A DNA stretch of 64,000 bases from Prevotella sp. 10(H) (GCF_000711235.1 NZ_JOMI01000003.1:744001-808000); one strand, 5' to 3'; shown: positions 45,542 to 54,095, numbered from the stretch's first letter. Notes: generated from the sequence alone by a model not told the origin. Made by a program: numbers and translations.

Positions 45542-46330
45542 ATGAAAAAACTATTTTCTTATCTGGTGCTGATTTCTCTAATAGTATTTTCTTCCTGTTC
45601 GGAAGAAAATGCAATTATGGATAACTCAAATCTATCCGTTGCAACAGAGAATGCATTTACTGTACAAGGACAACCTTATGATTTATCAAAATCAACAATT
45701 AAGGGTATCAAATCAACGTATTCTACAAAATCAACTGATACCTCAAATGGCGGAGACCCTAATTTTACAATGAAAGACATTAAGTTCTGGGTCGGAACCG
45801 GGACTAATAAAGCAGCAATGGTAATCGAATGGCATGATGGTAAAAGTCCTGATGCATTAGTTTGGGGGTATAAATGGGATGGAGATGCTTATGGTATCGA
45901 TATGATACGCGAAATAGTGAAAGCTGATCCAAGGTTAATATTTTTAACGCACATGACGGGACCGATGGGATATACAATAGCTGGTTTTGGTTATAATATT
46001 AATAAGACAGGTAATCATTATCTGATATATGACAACCAGACAAGTAATCCTAGATATGCTGTAAACGGGATCGTTTATACGGATGCATATAATTATGATA
46101 GTTGGACTTATTCTGATTCTGCCGATCATTGGCGTGCCGGATGGTACAGCGGATATTGGAGCTACTTTGTGAAAGATTCCGGAACCGAAGCATGGGAATA
46201 TTCCAATTGGGGAGCATCAAGCCGGAAACTCATAAACGGAAGTTGGGATGGTTGGTCTTTCCTCGATGATATGACTGAATGGGAAGGCAGACAATTGGGC
46301 CGGAAATTCTCCTCAGCATTACCAAACTAA
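45542..46330 (+). CDS. Trp/Tyr-rich surface lipoprotein in the B12 operon
   Basis: A 262-residue lipoprotein started at the ATG at 45542, which gives MKKLFSYLVLISLIVFSSC with Cys19; the longer frame from 45434 is a readthrough of the previous intergenic gap. Acidic residues follow the Cys. After a 50-residue linker the globular part (from FTMKDIKFWVGTG) is very rich in Trp and Tyr (WHDGKSP, WGYKWDGDAYG, YWSYF, SWDGWSF). No family is recognised with certainty. A role in corrinoid binding, perhaps as a BtuH-like accessory, is inferred from the operon only. Confidence 0.7.
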   Translation: MKKLFSYLVLISLIVFSSCSEENAIMDNSNLSVATENAFTVQGQPYDLSKSTIKGIKSTYSTKSTDTSNGGDPNFTMKDIKFWVGTGTNKAAMVIEWHDGKSPDALVWGYKWDGDAYGIDMIREIVKADPRLIFLTHMTGPMGYTIAGFGYNINKTGNHYLIYDNQTSNPRYAVNGIVYTDAYNYDSWTYSDSADHWRAGWYSGYWSYFVKDSGTEAWEYSNWGASSRKLINGSWDGWSFLDDMTEWEGRQLGRKFSSALPN

Positions 46331-46360
46331 AAACTATTCTATAAAATAATATATACTATA

Positions 46361-48250
46361 ATGAAAAAAGCAGTAAATTATCTATTTATCTTATTAAGCT
46401 GTGTAATTATATTTAACAGTTGTAGCGATGATTATGACGATTCTTTCCTTAGAGAAGAGATCAATAAAATTAAAACGGATATCGAATCCTTGAAAAAACA
46501 GATTACATCAGTAGAGAGTGTTGTAGATGCTCTAAATAAAGGAAAAGTCATCACCGGGGTGGAAGCTCTAAGCGATAATAAAGGACACAAGATCACATTT
46601 AACGATGGAACATCAATTGAAGTCCTGAATGGAGAAAAAGCTCCGGTCATTGGTGTTGCGGATTCGCAAGGAACATATTATTGGACAATAACAACTGACG
46701 GCAAAACTGATTTCCTGACGGATAAAGACGGCAATAAATTGCAAGTTTCGGGCAAAGACGGCGAATCACCTAAAATGGCCATTGATTCGGAAGGTTATTG
46801 GACTATAAACGGTACTCGTATCAAAGATGCAAATGATAGTTATGTAAAAGCACAAGGGGACTCTTTCTTTAAAGAAATTGTAGAAGATGAAGCAACCGTG
46901 ACTTTTGTCTTAGCTGATGATAGTGAAATCATCATACCTAAATCCCAAGGTACATTCTTAATGTTCGAAAGTGAAGACGGTAATCCTTCATTCGTATTTA
47001 ATCCGAATCAGGCTAAACGATTAAGGATTAAGTTTGCAAATATCCAATCGATGGAAATCATATCAAAACCTGAAGGATGGACAACGAATATTCACATTCC
47101 TGATAAATATGTAAATGTCGTAGCTCCCAAAGAAGGTCATGGTATAGGAGAAATCAGGCTTCAGGGGCTAGATAAAAATGGATTGACCTTTTTGGCTATA
47201 GCAAAGGTTAGTATTACAGGGAGTGGATTTTCTGCAATTGATGGTGTCTTTATTCTAAATGAAGGCAATATGACTACAGAGAATGGTTCTCTTATCTATA
47301 TTTCTCCTGACGGACAATTATATGACCGTATTTATGCGAACATGAATGGAACTGAACTCGGAAATGTAGAACAGGATATGTTTATTAACAATGGGAAAAT
47401 ATATTTTATTTCTCAAAACGGTAGAAAGAATCCTATCGGTACCGGATTTGTTAATGACGGAATGCTGATCGTTGCCAATAGCGAAACAATGAAAAAAGAA
47501 GCTTCGTATAATGATGAGCTATCTATCTTAAGCTGGCCAACACATCTTGGAGTCCTGAATGAAGAAAACATTTTCATCAGGGATAATAGTGGAGTACATT
47601 TATTTAACAGTACATCCAAGGAATTAAAGTTCGTTAACGGGACAAAAGGGGCTGCAAAAAACAGGATGGCTGTTGTAAACAATAAAGTTTTCGTTCCTGC
47701 CGGTAAAAAAATATTTGTACTGGAAGCCGGTAATACCGAAATATCTCAAACCATAGAAATGGACGCAACTATCAGTGGTGTTGTAAAGTCAAAAGACGGG
47801 CATATATGGGTATCTACAACAGGGTCGCCCCATAAGATATCAAAAATAAACAGTCAGACCTATTCTGTTATAAAAGCAAATGATATAACAGAAGGAAAAG
47901 TTAGTGCGGGATCGGCTGCTACTCCGGGCATTACAGCAAAAGGAGATACGTTATACTATAGTGGAGCTTCAACAAAAATATACCGCCATATTTTTACTAC
48001 CGGAGAGTCTAAGTTAATGGTTGATGCCAAAACTTATGTTGATAATGCTAATATTGTTTATAATAATATTGCTGTACATCCGAGAACAGGCAAAGTATAT
48101 CTTAATACAATAAAAGCCTTTGGCTGGGATTTTCTTATTAATAATATAAGTGTTTTCGATCTGGAAAGTACAACTCCTGTTCTGGATAATAACTATCAGA
48201 ATTATACCCATTTTCCTGCCGGAATATTTTTCCCCGCGGATTTTAAGTAA
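46361..48250 (+). CDS. DUF4988-like / BtuG-like propeller fusion lipoprotein
   Basis: A 629-residue lipoprotein (lipobox Cys21, followed by SDDYDDS). Residues 30-60 form a coiled coil (FLREEINKIKTDIESLKKQ), as in DUF4988 proteins. It is followed by collagen-like GKDG beta modules to about residue 190. From about residue 300 a propeller starts with GVFILNEGNMTTENG, clearly related to GFYLLNEGNMGSNKS in the BtuG-like protein upstream. It is thus a second BtuG-like domain on a stalk. It ends the operon, with a strong terminator 46 bases later. Confidence 0.8.
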   Translation: MKKAVNYLFILLSCVIIFNSCSDDYDDSFLREEINKIKTDIESLKKQITSVESVVDALNKGKVITGVEALSDNKGHKITFNDGTSIEVLNGEKAPVIGVADSQGTYYWTITTDGKTDFLTDKDGNKLQVSGKDGESPKMAIDSEGYWTINGTRIKDANDSYVKAQGDSFFKEIVEDEATVTFVLADDSEIIIPKSQGTFLMFESEDGNPSFVFNPNQAKRLRIKFANIQSMEIISKPEGWTTNIHIPDKYVNVVAPKEGHGIGEIRLQGLDKNGLTFLAIAKVSITGSGFSAIDGVFILNEGNMTTENGSLIYISPDGQLYDRIYANMNGTELGNVEQDMFINNGKIYFISQNGRKNPIGTGFVNDGMLIVANSETMKKEASYNDELSILSWPTHLGVLNEENIFIRDNSGVHLFNSTSKELKFVNGTKGAAKNRMAVVNNKVFVPAGKKIFVLEAGNTEISQTIEMDATISGVVKSKDGHIWVSTTGSPHKISKINSQTYSVIKANDITEGKVSAGSAATPGITAKGDTLYYSGASTKIYRHIFTTGESKLMVDAKTYVDNANIVYNNIAVHPRTGKVYLNTIKAFGWDFLINNISVFDLESTTPVLDNNYQNYTHFPAGIFFPADFK

Positions 48251-48295
48251 GTTATATAGCATGTTGATATGTATATAGATATTACTTGAATTAAA

Positions 48296-48330
48296 CAGGA
48301 GAGTCTTATTGACTCTCCTGCTTTTGTTTT
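48296..48330 (+). terminator. Terminator of the B12 uptake operon
   Basis: Perfect 10-bp stem CAGGAGAGTC/GACTCTCCTG (48296-48305 with 48311-48320), 5-base loop, followed by CTTTTGTTTT. Confidence 0.93.
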
Positions 48331-48454
48331 CTATTTTTTGAAAATAACTATATAATTGTTCAAAAATTAAACATGAAGATTATGTATAGCAGATAGCAGT
48401 TTATCCTTTATAATTGACTGTATTACATACAATCACTTTTCCTACATAATATTG

Positions 48455-48640
48455 CTAAAACAATTCATTCATATGTTTCCTCATTTTGTCCTTATTGGTA
48501 TTGGCATAGTAGTATTTATATATAGTTTGCGGATTATTGCCCACCTGTTCAGTTATCTGTAAAGGATGGTATCCCTCATCAATCAGCTTCGTAATAAAAC
48601 AACTGCGTGCTGTACCCCATGTTACTTTTTCTGTAATACC
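48455..48640 (-). pseudogene. Tyrosine recombinase (integrase) C-terminal fragment
   Basis: The minus strand encodes about 60 residues ending at the stop at 48455-48457: VTWGTARSCFITKLIDEGY, then LQITEQVGNNPQTIYKYYYANT. This is the C-terminal Arg box and catalytic Tyr region of Bacteroidetes site-specific integrases (usually TARHSF; Cys replaces His/Ser here). An in-frame stop precedes the fragment at the junction with the IS remnant near 48641. The upstream two thirds of the gene are missing. Confidence 0.8.
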
Positions 48641-48644
48641 CTAA

Positions 48645-49024
48645 TGCCTTCGAAAATGAATATCTAAAAAAGTTATAAGCCTTAACACAGAAAAACAAAG
48701 GGCAGAATCCATCCAGGATTTAAGGCTTACCTTTCCACTTTCATCCATATTGGAAGTAGCACGGATGGCTAAAAGTATGTCCAGAAAAGCTAATTGTTTA
48801 GATAATGCAGTTATGGAAAATTTCTTTGGACATTTAAAATCCGAACTATTATATTTGCACAAGTTTGAATCAATACCACACTTCAAAAAGGAGCTGGAAG
48901 AATACATCTATTATTATAATAATGACAGAATTAAATTGTCTTTAAACAAACTGAGTCCGGTAAAATACCGAACTCAATCTAAATATAATTAATTATTTTG
49001 TCCAACTTTTGGGGGGGCACTTCA
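48645..49024 (+). mobile_element. IS3-family (IS150-like) element remnant with internal deletion
   Basis: The right terminal repeat is intact at 48999-49024 (TGTCCAACTTTTGGGGGGGC...), a typical IS3/IS150 end. The left end is lost where the element abuts the integrase fragment. The content is the tail of orfA (ENEYLKKL, then a stop) and a shrunken orfB. Confidence 0.85.
48660..48992 (+). pseudogene. IS3-family transposase OrfB, internally deleted
   Basis: The frame reads [20 protein letters not shown]...[15 protein letters not shown], an OrfB N-terminal segment. It then joins directly to [25 protein letters not shown], the C-terminal DDE segment with the catalytic Glu. The central region that carries both catalytic Asp residues is missing, with the reading frame kept. 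An alternative TTG start at 48750 gives only the C-terminal part. It cannot be an active transposase. Confidence 0.82.
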
Positions 49025-49027
49025 ATA

Positions 49028-50149
49028 TTAACTTTTTAGAAATTTATAATAATTGTAGATTGAAGTTAGTGGATTTTTCCGTTTTTTGATAGGGATACTC
49101 CTATAAAGATTTAAGTAAAAACTCATATGTCTTTCCAAGGTATATGAGTTGGCATATTTAATTTGGTCTTCAATAAATGCATCATTATTGTAGAAAGTTT
49201 GTATATTATCCGTTATAATATTTTTCATATATTCAGGATCGAAATTTTCCCAGAAGAAGGCATATTTATCTCCGATTTCGGGTAAGCTGGTACATGACGA
49301 AGAGAACACGGGCTTACCGAATAGCATAGCCTCGATGACGGGATAACCGAACCCTTCAAATTTAGAGGGAAATAGGAATGCTTCGCAGTATCTATACATC
49401 CATACTTTTTCCTCAGCGCTTATTGTTCCTGTAAGGGATACATTTTCAATGTTTTCGTCGGTAATCCGCTGTTGGATATATTGCGCGTATTCGAAACTGT
49501 TGTCGCCGCATATGTATAAATTATATTCGGGCATGAGTTTCATCATATCCAGCAATATATGGAAGTTTTTCTTTTCTACTATCTGACCAATGGTGAAAAA
49601 GAATTTTTTGTCTGTATCTGCCCAGTTCGGTGTTTCGGCTTTATCGTTGACGATACTACGTTCCCCCACATAATTTAATTGCACTGTTTTCCCTTTTAGA
49701 TTGAGATGTGTTTCAATTTCACCTATTGTGAAATGTGATATAGCTGTGATTGCATCGACAATATCAATAATGGCTTGTTGGCGTTTCAGTTTTCTTTTAG
49801 CTTTTGAGGCACTTCTTTCATAAAGAAAGTTCAGGTCATGTATGCTAATAACCCTCACTGTATTACTGTCAATGGAAATACATTTAACCTGTTGGGTTAT
49901 ACTATGCCAAATATCGTAATGGGGGAGAAGGAAAGGATAAAATTTATACTTGCGTTTAAATTCCAGATATTTTATATGATCGCCAAACTTACCTATATAT
50001 TGTTTAGGTACAAGCAGTGTGATATCGAGATCTTGTATTTTGTCTGCGTTATTTTTTATATAGCTGCCATAGTTTAATGACAATTGGCCGAAACCATTAG
50101 TGAGGTATTCCAGATATCTCAGATCGATTAAAACGCTTCTTTTTTTCAT
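49028..50149 (-). CDS. Glycosyltransferase family 4 protein
   Basis: A 373-residue GT-B enzyme. The C-terminal nucleotide-sugar half has FFFTIGQIVEKKNFHILLDMM and the EX7E-type motif in PSKFEGFGYPVIEAMLFGKPV. The donor and acceptor are unknown; a mannosyl- or glucosyltransferase is likely. The stop codon lies only 3 bases from the IS3 right terminal repeat, so the natural C-terminus may have been altered by the insertion. No other glycan genes are nearby. Confidence 0.88.
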   Translation of the reverse strand: MKKRSVLIDLRYLEYLTNGFGQLSLNYGSYIKNNADKIQDLDITLLVPKQYIGKFGDHIKYLEFKRKYKFYPFLLPHYDIWHSITQQVKCISIDSNTVRVISIHDLNFLYERSASKAKRKLKRQQAIIDIVDAITAISHFTIGEIETHLNLKGKTVQLNYVGERSIVNDKAETPNWADTDKKFFFTIGQIVEKKNFHILLDMMKLMPEYNLYICGDNSFEYAQYIQQRITDENIENVSLTGTISAEEKVWMYRYCEAFLFPSKFEGFGYPVIEAMLFGKPVFSSSCTSLPEIGDKYAFFWENFDPEYMKNIITDNIQTFYNNDAFIEDQIKYANSYTLERHMSFYLNLYRSIPIKKRKNPLTSIYNYYKFLKS

Positions 50150-50302
50150 TGGTTTAATTAATAGAGAACAAATGTATGAAGGTTATTTAATTTATCTTCT
50201 ATATTGCGGAAAATACTTTTTTTACACATTCTTCGTTCTGTTTTCAAGAAAATTATTTAATAAACCATATACATAATTTATTGAACAATAGATATTATGA
50301 AT

Positions 50303-50319
50303 TAAATTTGTTAAATTTG
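50303..50319 (+). promoter_or_regulatory. Tandem -7 boxes TAAATTTG
   Basis: TAAATTTG occurs twice, at 50303-50310 and 50312-50319; both match TAnnTTTG. They lie 42-58 bases before the DUF4494 gene start and probably drive the DUF4494-yggS-oxyR set. Confidence 0.55.
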
Positions 50320-50360
50320 TAGCGTCAAAATATAGATTAAATTAATAAGGACTTGTATAT

Positions 50361-50816
50361 ATGCACAATTGGTTTGAATGTAAAGTCAGTTATGAAAAAA
50401 TGCTGGAAAACGGCATGCAGAAAAAGGTAACTGAACCCTATCTTGTAGATGCTTTATCTTTTACGGAAGCTGAAGCACGTATTATTGAAGAAATAAAGCC
50501 TTATATAACAGGCGAATTTACTATAACAGATATTAAGCGGGCAAAGCTGTCGGAATTGTTTTTTAATGACAATGGCGACCGCTTTTTCAAAGCTAAAGTA
50601 TTATTTATTACTTTGGATGAAAAGAGCGGTACTGAGAAGAAAACAGCTGCGCAAATGCTAGCACAGGCGTCTGACCTGAAGGAAGCACTCAAAGTTGTAG
50701 AAAAAGGGATGGAAGGCACTTTGGCGGACTATGCAATCGCTTCACTATCGGAAACTACAATAATGGATGTATTTCCATATTCGGAAGATCAGAAAAAGAA
50801 AGTAGTACTGGTTTAA
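50361..50816 (+). CDS. DUF4494 domain protein
   Basis: A 151-residue cytosolic protein matching DUF4494, a small Bacteroidetes family: NWFECKVSYEKMLENGMQKKVTE, then VDALSFTEAEARIIEEI and the C-terminal ASLSETTIMDVFPY. No function is known for the family. It is 17 bases upstream of the YggS gene and heads the cluster. Confidence 0.85.
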   Translation: MHNWFECKVSYEKMLENGMQKKVTEPYLVDALSFTEAEARIIEEIKPYITGEFTITDIKRAKLSELFFNDNGDRFFKAKVLFITLDEKSGTEKKTAAQMLAQASDLKEALKVVEKGMEGTLADYAIASLSETTIMDVFPYSEDQKKKVVLV

Positions 50817-50833
50817 GCTATTATCCTGCAGAT

Positions 50834-51502
50834 ATGAGTATATCTGAAAATTTACATGTGATAAAAGACAGGCTGCCGGCAGGCGTAAAGCTCGTAGCCG
50901 TTTCTAAATTCCATCCGGTGGAAGCGATCAGGATTGCTTACGAGGCTGGGCAGCATATTTTTGGAGAGAGCCGGATGCAGGAGATCAGCCAGAAATATCC
51001 TTTATTGCCTCAGGATATCGAATGGCATTTTATCGGTCATCTGCAGACAAATAAAGTAAAATCGATTATACCTTATACGCATACGATACATAGCGTCGAT
51101 AGCTGGAAGCTTCTCTCAGAGATAGAGAAGTATGCATCGAGAATAGGAAAGCGGATACGTTGCCTGCTTGAGATATATATAGCGCAGGAAGATGCCAAAT
51201 ACGGACTTTCTTTCGACGAATGCAGACAGCTTCTTGCCGGAGAACAATGGCGGGAATTCAATTTCGCATATATCGGCGGTGTAATGGGTATGGCATCGAA
51301 TGTGGAAGATGAAAATCAGATCAGAAAAGAGTTTAAAAGTTTAAAACTTTTTTTCGATGAGATTAAAAATGATTACTTTTCGGATAATAACGATTTCTGC
51401 GAAATATCTATGGGTATGTCGGGAGATTATAAAATAGCAATAGAAGAAGGTTCAACGATGATAAGGGTAGGGTCTTCTATCTTTGGTGATCGCGAATATT
51501 AA
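50834..51502 (+). CDS. YggS family PLP homeostasis protein
   Basis: A 222-residue PLP-binding barrel of the YggS/PLPBP family. The PLP Lys lies in VKLVAVSKFHPVEAI, with FGESRMQE, WHFIGHLQTNKVK and the phosphate-binding SMGMSGDYKIAIEEGSTMIRVG region. It buffers free PLP and affects amino-acid metabolism. Length is normal. It lies 16 bases before oxyR. Confidence 0.95.
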   Translation: MSISENLHVIKDRLPAGVKLVAVSKFHPVEAIRIAYEAGQHIFGESRMQEISQKYPLLPQDIEWHFIGHLQTNKVKSIIPYTHTIHSVDSWKLLSEIEKYASRIGKRIRCLLEIYIAQEDAKYGLSFDECRQLLAGEQWREFNFAYIGGVMGMASNVEDENQIRKEFKSLKLFFDEIKNDYFSDNNDFCEISMGMSGDYKIAIEEGSTMIRVGSSIFGDREY

Positions 51503-51518
51503 CACAAAATAAAAAAAT

Positions 51519-52460
51519 ATGAATATACAGCAACTGGAGTATATTATAGCAGTGGACAACCATCGCCATTTTGCTAAAGCAGCTGAGGCATCGTTTGTTA
51601 CTCAACCTACATTGAGTATGATGATACAGAAGCTGGAAGATGAATTGGGTGTGAAAATATTCGACCGCAGCCAGCTGCCTGTTCAGCCGACTGTAATCGG
51701 TACCCAGATTATCAATCAGGCACGGGTTATAGTTTCGCAGGTAAAGCAGATAAAGGAAATAATACAGGAAGAGAAAGGTATTGTACAGGGTGTTTTCAAA
51801 CTAGGAATTATTCCTACAATTGCGCCATATCTTTTGCCTAAACTTATGCAGATGCACGATCAGAACGGATACGATATCGTTTTGGTAATAGAAGAAACTA
51901 CAACAGGGCAGATAATAGAAAAACTGTTGAACGGGGCTTTGGATGGTGCGATATTGGCAACTCCGTTGAAGAACGAAAAGATTACAGAGCATCCTATATA
52001 TTACGAACGCTTCTACGCCTATGTGTCTCCTCGCGAGACGTCTTTATATGCCAAGAAAGAATTGGAAGAAGAGGACTTGAATATCAATCGTCTTTGGTTG
52101 CTCGAAGAAGTACATTGCTTCCGCGGACAGATACTGCGTATATGTAATATGCGTAAGCGTAAGAGTTCGCATTCCTTATTTTCATATGAGGCCGGAAGTA
52201 TAGGTACATTGATAAACATTGTCGACAACAATAGCGGTTTAACAATAATTCCTGAGATGGCTATAGATGAACTTACTGAGAAACAGAAACGAAATATACG
52301 TCCGCTGAAAGGAATATCGCCTGTACGAGAAATCAGCCTTGTGACCCGTCGTGAATTTTTACGCGAGAGAGTACTCGATATTATCATTTCTGAAATAAAG
52401 AAATCGGTGCCTCAGCCTTTGTTGAATAAGGAACTGAAGAAATTTGTAGTAGATATTTGA
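51519..52460 (+). CDS. oxyR: Hydrogen-peroxide-responsive LysR regulator OxyR
   Basis: A 313-residue LysR-type regulator. The winged HTH is at residues 1-60 (QQLEYIIAVDNHRHFAKAAEASFVTQPTLS). The effector domain holds Cys200 and Cys209 in VHCFRGQILRIC, the same 8-residue spacing as the peroxide-sensing Cys199/Cys208 pair of E. coli OxyR. It should activate catalase/peroxiredoxin genes on peroxide oxidation. No such target adjoins it. Confidence 0.92.
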   Translation: MNIQQLEYIIAVDNHRHFAKAAEASFVTQPTLSMMIQKLEDELGVKIFDRSQLPVQPTVIGTQIINQARVIVSQVKQIKEIIQEEKGIVQGVFKLGIIPTIAPYLLPKLMQMHDQNGYDIVLVIEETTTGQIIEKLLNGALDGAILATPLKNEKITEHPIYYERFYAYVSPRETSLYAKKELEEEDLNINRLWLLEEVHCFRGQILRICNMRKRKSSHSLFSYEAGSIGTLINIVDNNSGLTIIPEMAIDELTEKQKRNIRPLKGISPVREISLVTRREFLRERVLDIIISEIKKSVPQPLLNKELKKFVVDI

Positions 52461-52468
52461 AAAAGATA

Positions 52469-52497
52469 TTGGCGGATAACAAAAAATACTATCTTTG
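52469..52497 (+). promoter_or_regulatory. Promoter of tRNA-Ala
   Basis: TTGG at 52469-52472 and TATCTTTG at 52490-52497, 11 bases before the tRNA 5' end. This matches the Bacteroidetes -33/-7 pattern with slightly short spacing. Confidence 0.6.
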
Positions 52498-52507
52498 TAT
52501 CCGAATT

Positions 52508-52581
52508 GGGGCACTAGCTCATCTGGCTAGAGCGCAACGCTGGCAGTGTTGAGGTGATCGGTTCGAGTCCGATGTGCTCCA
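52508..52581 (+). tRNA. tRNA-Ala (anticodon GGC)
   Basis: A 74-nt cloverleaf: acceptor GGGGCAC/GTGCTCC, anticodon stem CAACG/TGTTG with loop CTGGCAG (anticodon GGC), T-arm with GGTTCGAGTCC. Discriminator A; CCA not encoded. Confidence 0.95.
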
Positions 52582-52593
52582 CAAATAAATAGT

Positions 52594-52622
52594 CCTCGCA
52601 TTGTAAAATGCGGGGATTATTG
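52594..52622 (+). terminator. Terminator after tRNA-Ala
   Basis: 9-bp stem CCTCGCATT/AATGCGGGG (52594-52602 with 52607-52615), GTAA loop, then ATTATTGT. It may also serve the converging small gene. Confidence 0.8.
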
Positions 52623-52626
52623 TATA

Positions 52627-52935
52627 TCAATCTTCCGTTAATTCAGGATATTCTGAAAAATAAATATCCATTCCGATTTTAGCCATTATTTTCATAGATT
52701 CAGAACTTAATACGGCTCCGCCCCCTGCGGCTTCTTTTCTGATATCAAATCCGATATCAGCAACATATGAATCTTTGGGTAGTAATATGCCTTTTGTTTT
52801 AAGCCATTCTCCTAATGAATCAATTTGACCCGGCAAATCCCAAATACCTTCGCATAGATAGTCAATACGATCATAATTACGTTTATAAATATTTATTGGC
52901 ATAGAATTTATTTGTATTTTCCATAAATCTACCAT
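52627..52935 (-). CDS. Small hypothetical protein, possibly DUF4279-like
   Basis: A 102-residue protein with no signal peptide. The C-terminal AGGGAVLSSESMKIMAKIGMDIYFSEYPE resembles the end of DUF4279 proteins (a hydrophobic helix followed by a short acidic strand), but it is shorter than usual. No function can be assigned. It is transcribed toward the tRNA-Ala terminator. Confidence 0.55.
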   Translation of the reverse strand: MVDLWKIQINSMPINIYKRNYDRIDYLCEGIWDLPGQIDSLGEWLKTKGILLPKDSYVADIGFDIRKEAAGGGAVLSSESMKIMAKIGMDIYFSEYPELTED

Positions 52936-53024
52936 TTTCTAACAATCCTCACAAAAAGAGTTCGAGACTTTGGTGCTATTCTTAAAGGGAATCAATATTT
53001 CACCAATAAAAATATTGGAAGATT

Positions 53025-53561
53025 TCATTTCTTCACCCACTCTTTCAATTGACTTATTAAACCTTCTTTATTACTAGGCCTTTCTGCTCTTTTTACCACA
53101 ATATTACCATCCTTATCCACTATGGCATATTTTGGTATGGATATATCATATTCGCCTTTGTCGTTTTTGAGAAATAAGGTCTCAACATCTGAAGCAAAGT
53201 TTGCAGCACCATCCTGAGGAGGCTGATATGGCACGAAGTATCCTTTAGCATTATATTGATTTAAAAGAGATAAACATTTATCTATATCCTGCCTTTGATC
53301 TATGGATATATATATTTTAATAATGTCGTTATCCTCAAAAAACGAGTCCAGATTCTTAGACTCTTTCAGCTCCACAATACAAGGCTTACACCATGATGCC
53401 ATTACGTCGATATATATCACTTTCCCTCTATATTGGCTAAGTAAATCATTTAAAGAAGAAGGGTATCTCAGAATCTGTATTTTAGCGCTATCATTCAGGG
53501 GGTTAGCACTCGTATTTATTGATAGACATGCTAATAAAAGGAGATGAATGGCTTTTTTCAT
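53025..53561 (-). CDS. TlpA-like thioredoxin-fold protein
   Basis: A 178-residue exported protein with signal peptide MKKAIHLLLLACLSINTSA. Thioredoxin fold with active site MASWCKPCIVEL near residue 57 and the cis-Pro loop SIPKYAIVDKDGNIV. Typical of TlpA/ResA-type periplasmic oxidoreductases in Bacteroidetes. The redox partner is unknown. It stands alone on the minus strand. Confidence 0.85.
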   Translation of the reverse strand: MKKAIHLLLLACLSINTSANPLNDSAKIQILRYPSSLNDLLSQYRGKVIYIDVMASWCKPCIVELKESKNLDSFFEDNDIIKIYISIDQRQDIDKCLSLLNQYNAKGYFVPYQPPQDGAANFASDVETLFLKNDKGEYDISIPKYAIVDKDGNIVVKRAERPSNKEGLISQLKEWVKK

Positions 53562-53687
53562 TGTATTCTGATTGTTTAATTAGATTTATAAAGCTAACAA
53601 TTTATTCCAAAATTCTTTTCATGCATTCATATATTATGATAAAAGAAATTCAGGATGCTTAATACATAATATAATAGTTAAGTAAGA

Positions 53688-54095
53688 CTATATACATTTA
53701 TCAACCCTGTTTATAATATCCATTACAATAATATTATCTGCATAAACCTGCCATTTGCTTACCTGATTATCCTTTATTATGGCAGTCCAAGCTGCCGGAA
53801 TTCGCCAATAATTAGAGTTCTCATTGTTTTTCAAATTCTTGTATGTTCCACTGGCATAGCCAAGCAGGCAAATAAGATTATCCTTTTCTAGTATATCCTG
53901 TACTTCAATCTTATAATCGGGAAACATCTTAAAATAATCTATCCATGATTGTTTCATATCGTTTCTACCAATCACGTTGTTGTCATGTGCATCGATAAAA
54001 AGATGATTGTCAGTCATCAAAGAATATAGTTTGTCAACGTTCGCATTATTTATCGCTTCAACATATTCGAGGGCAATATCTGTATATGTTTTCAT
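53688..54095 (-). CDS. NTF2-like (SnoaL) family protein
   Basis: A 135-residue cone-fold protein: ALEYVEAINNANVDKLYSLMTDNHLFIDAHDNNVIGRNDMKQSW, then the YKIEVQDILE strand and a WAVYADN-like C-terminal strand (KWQVYADNIIVMDII). Ligand or reaction is unknown; families include isomerases and orphan binders. It is separated by 126 bases from the TlpA-like gene. Confidence 0.82.
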   Translation of the reverse strand: MKTYTDIALEYVEAINNANVDKLYSLMTDNHLFIDAHDNNVIGRNDMKQSWIDYFKMFPDYKIEVQDILEKDNLICLLGYASGTYKNLKNNENSNYWRIPAAWTAIIKDNQVSKWQVYADNIIVMDIINRVDKCI

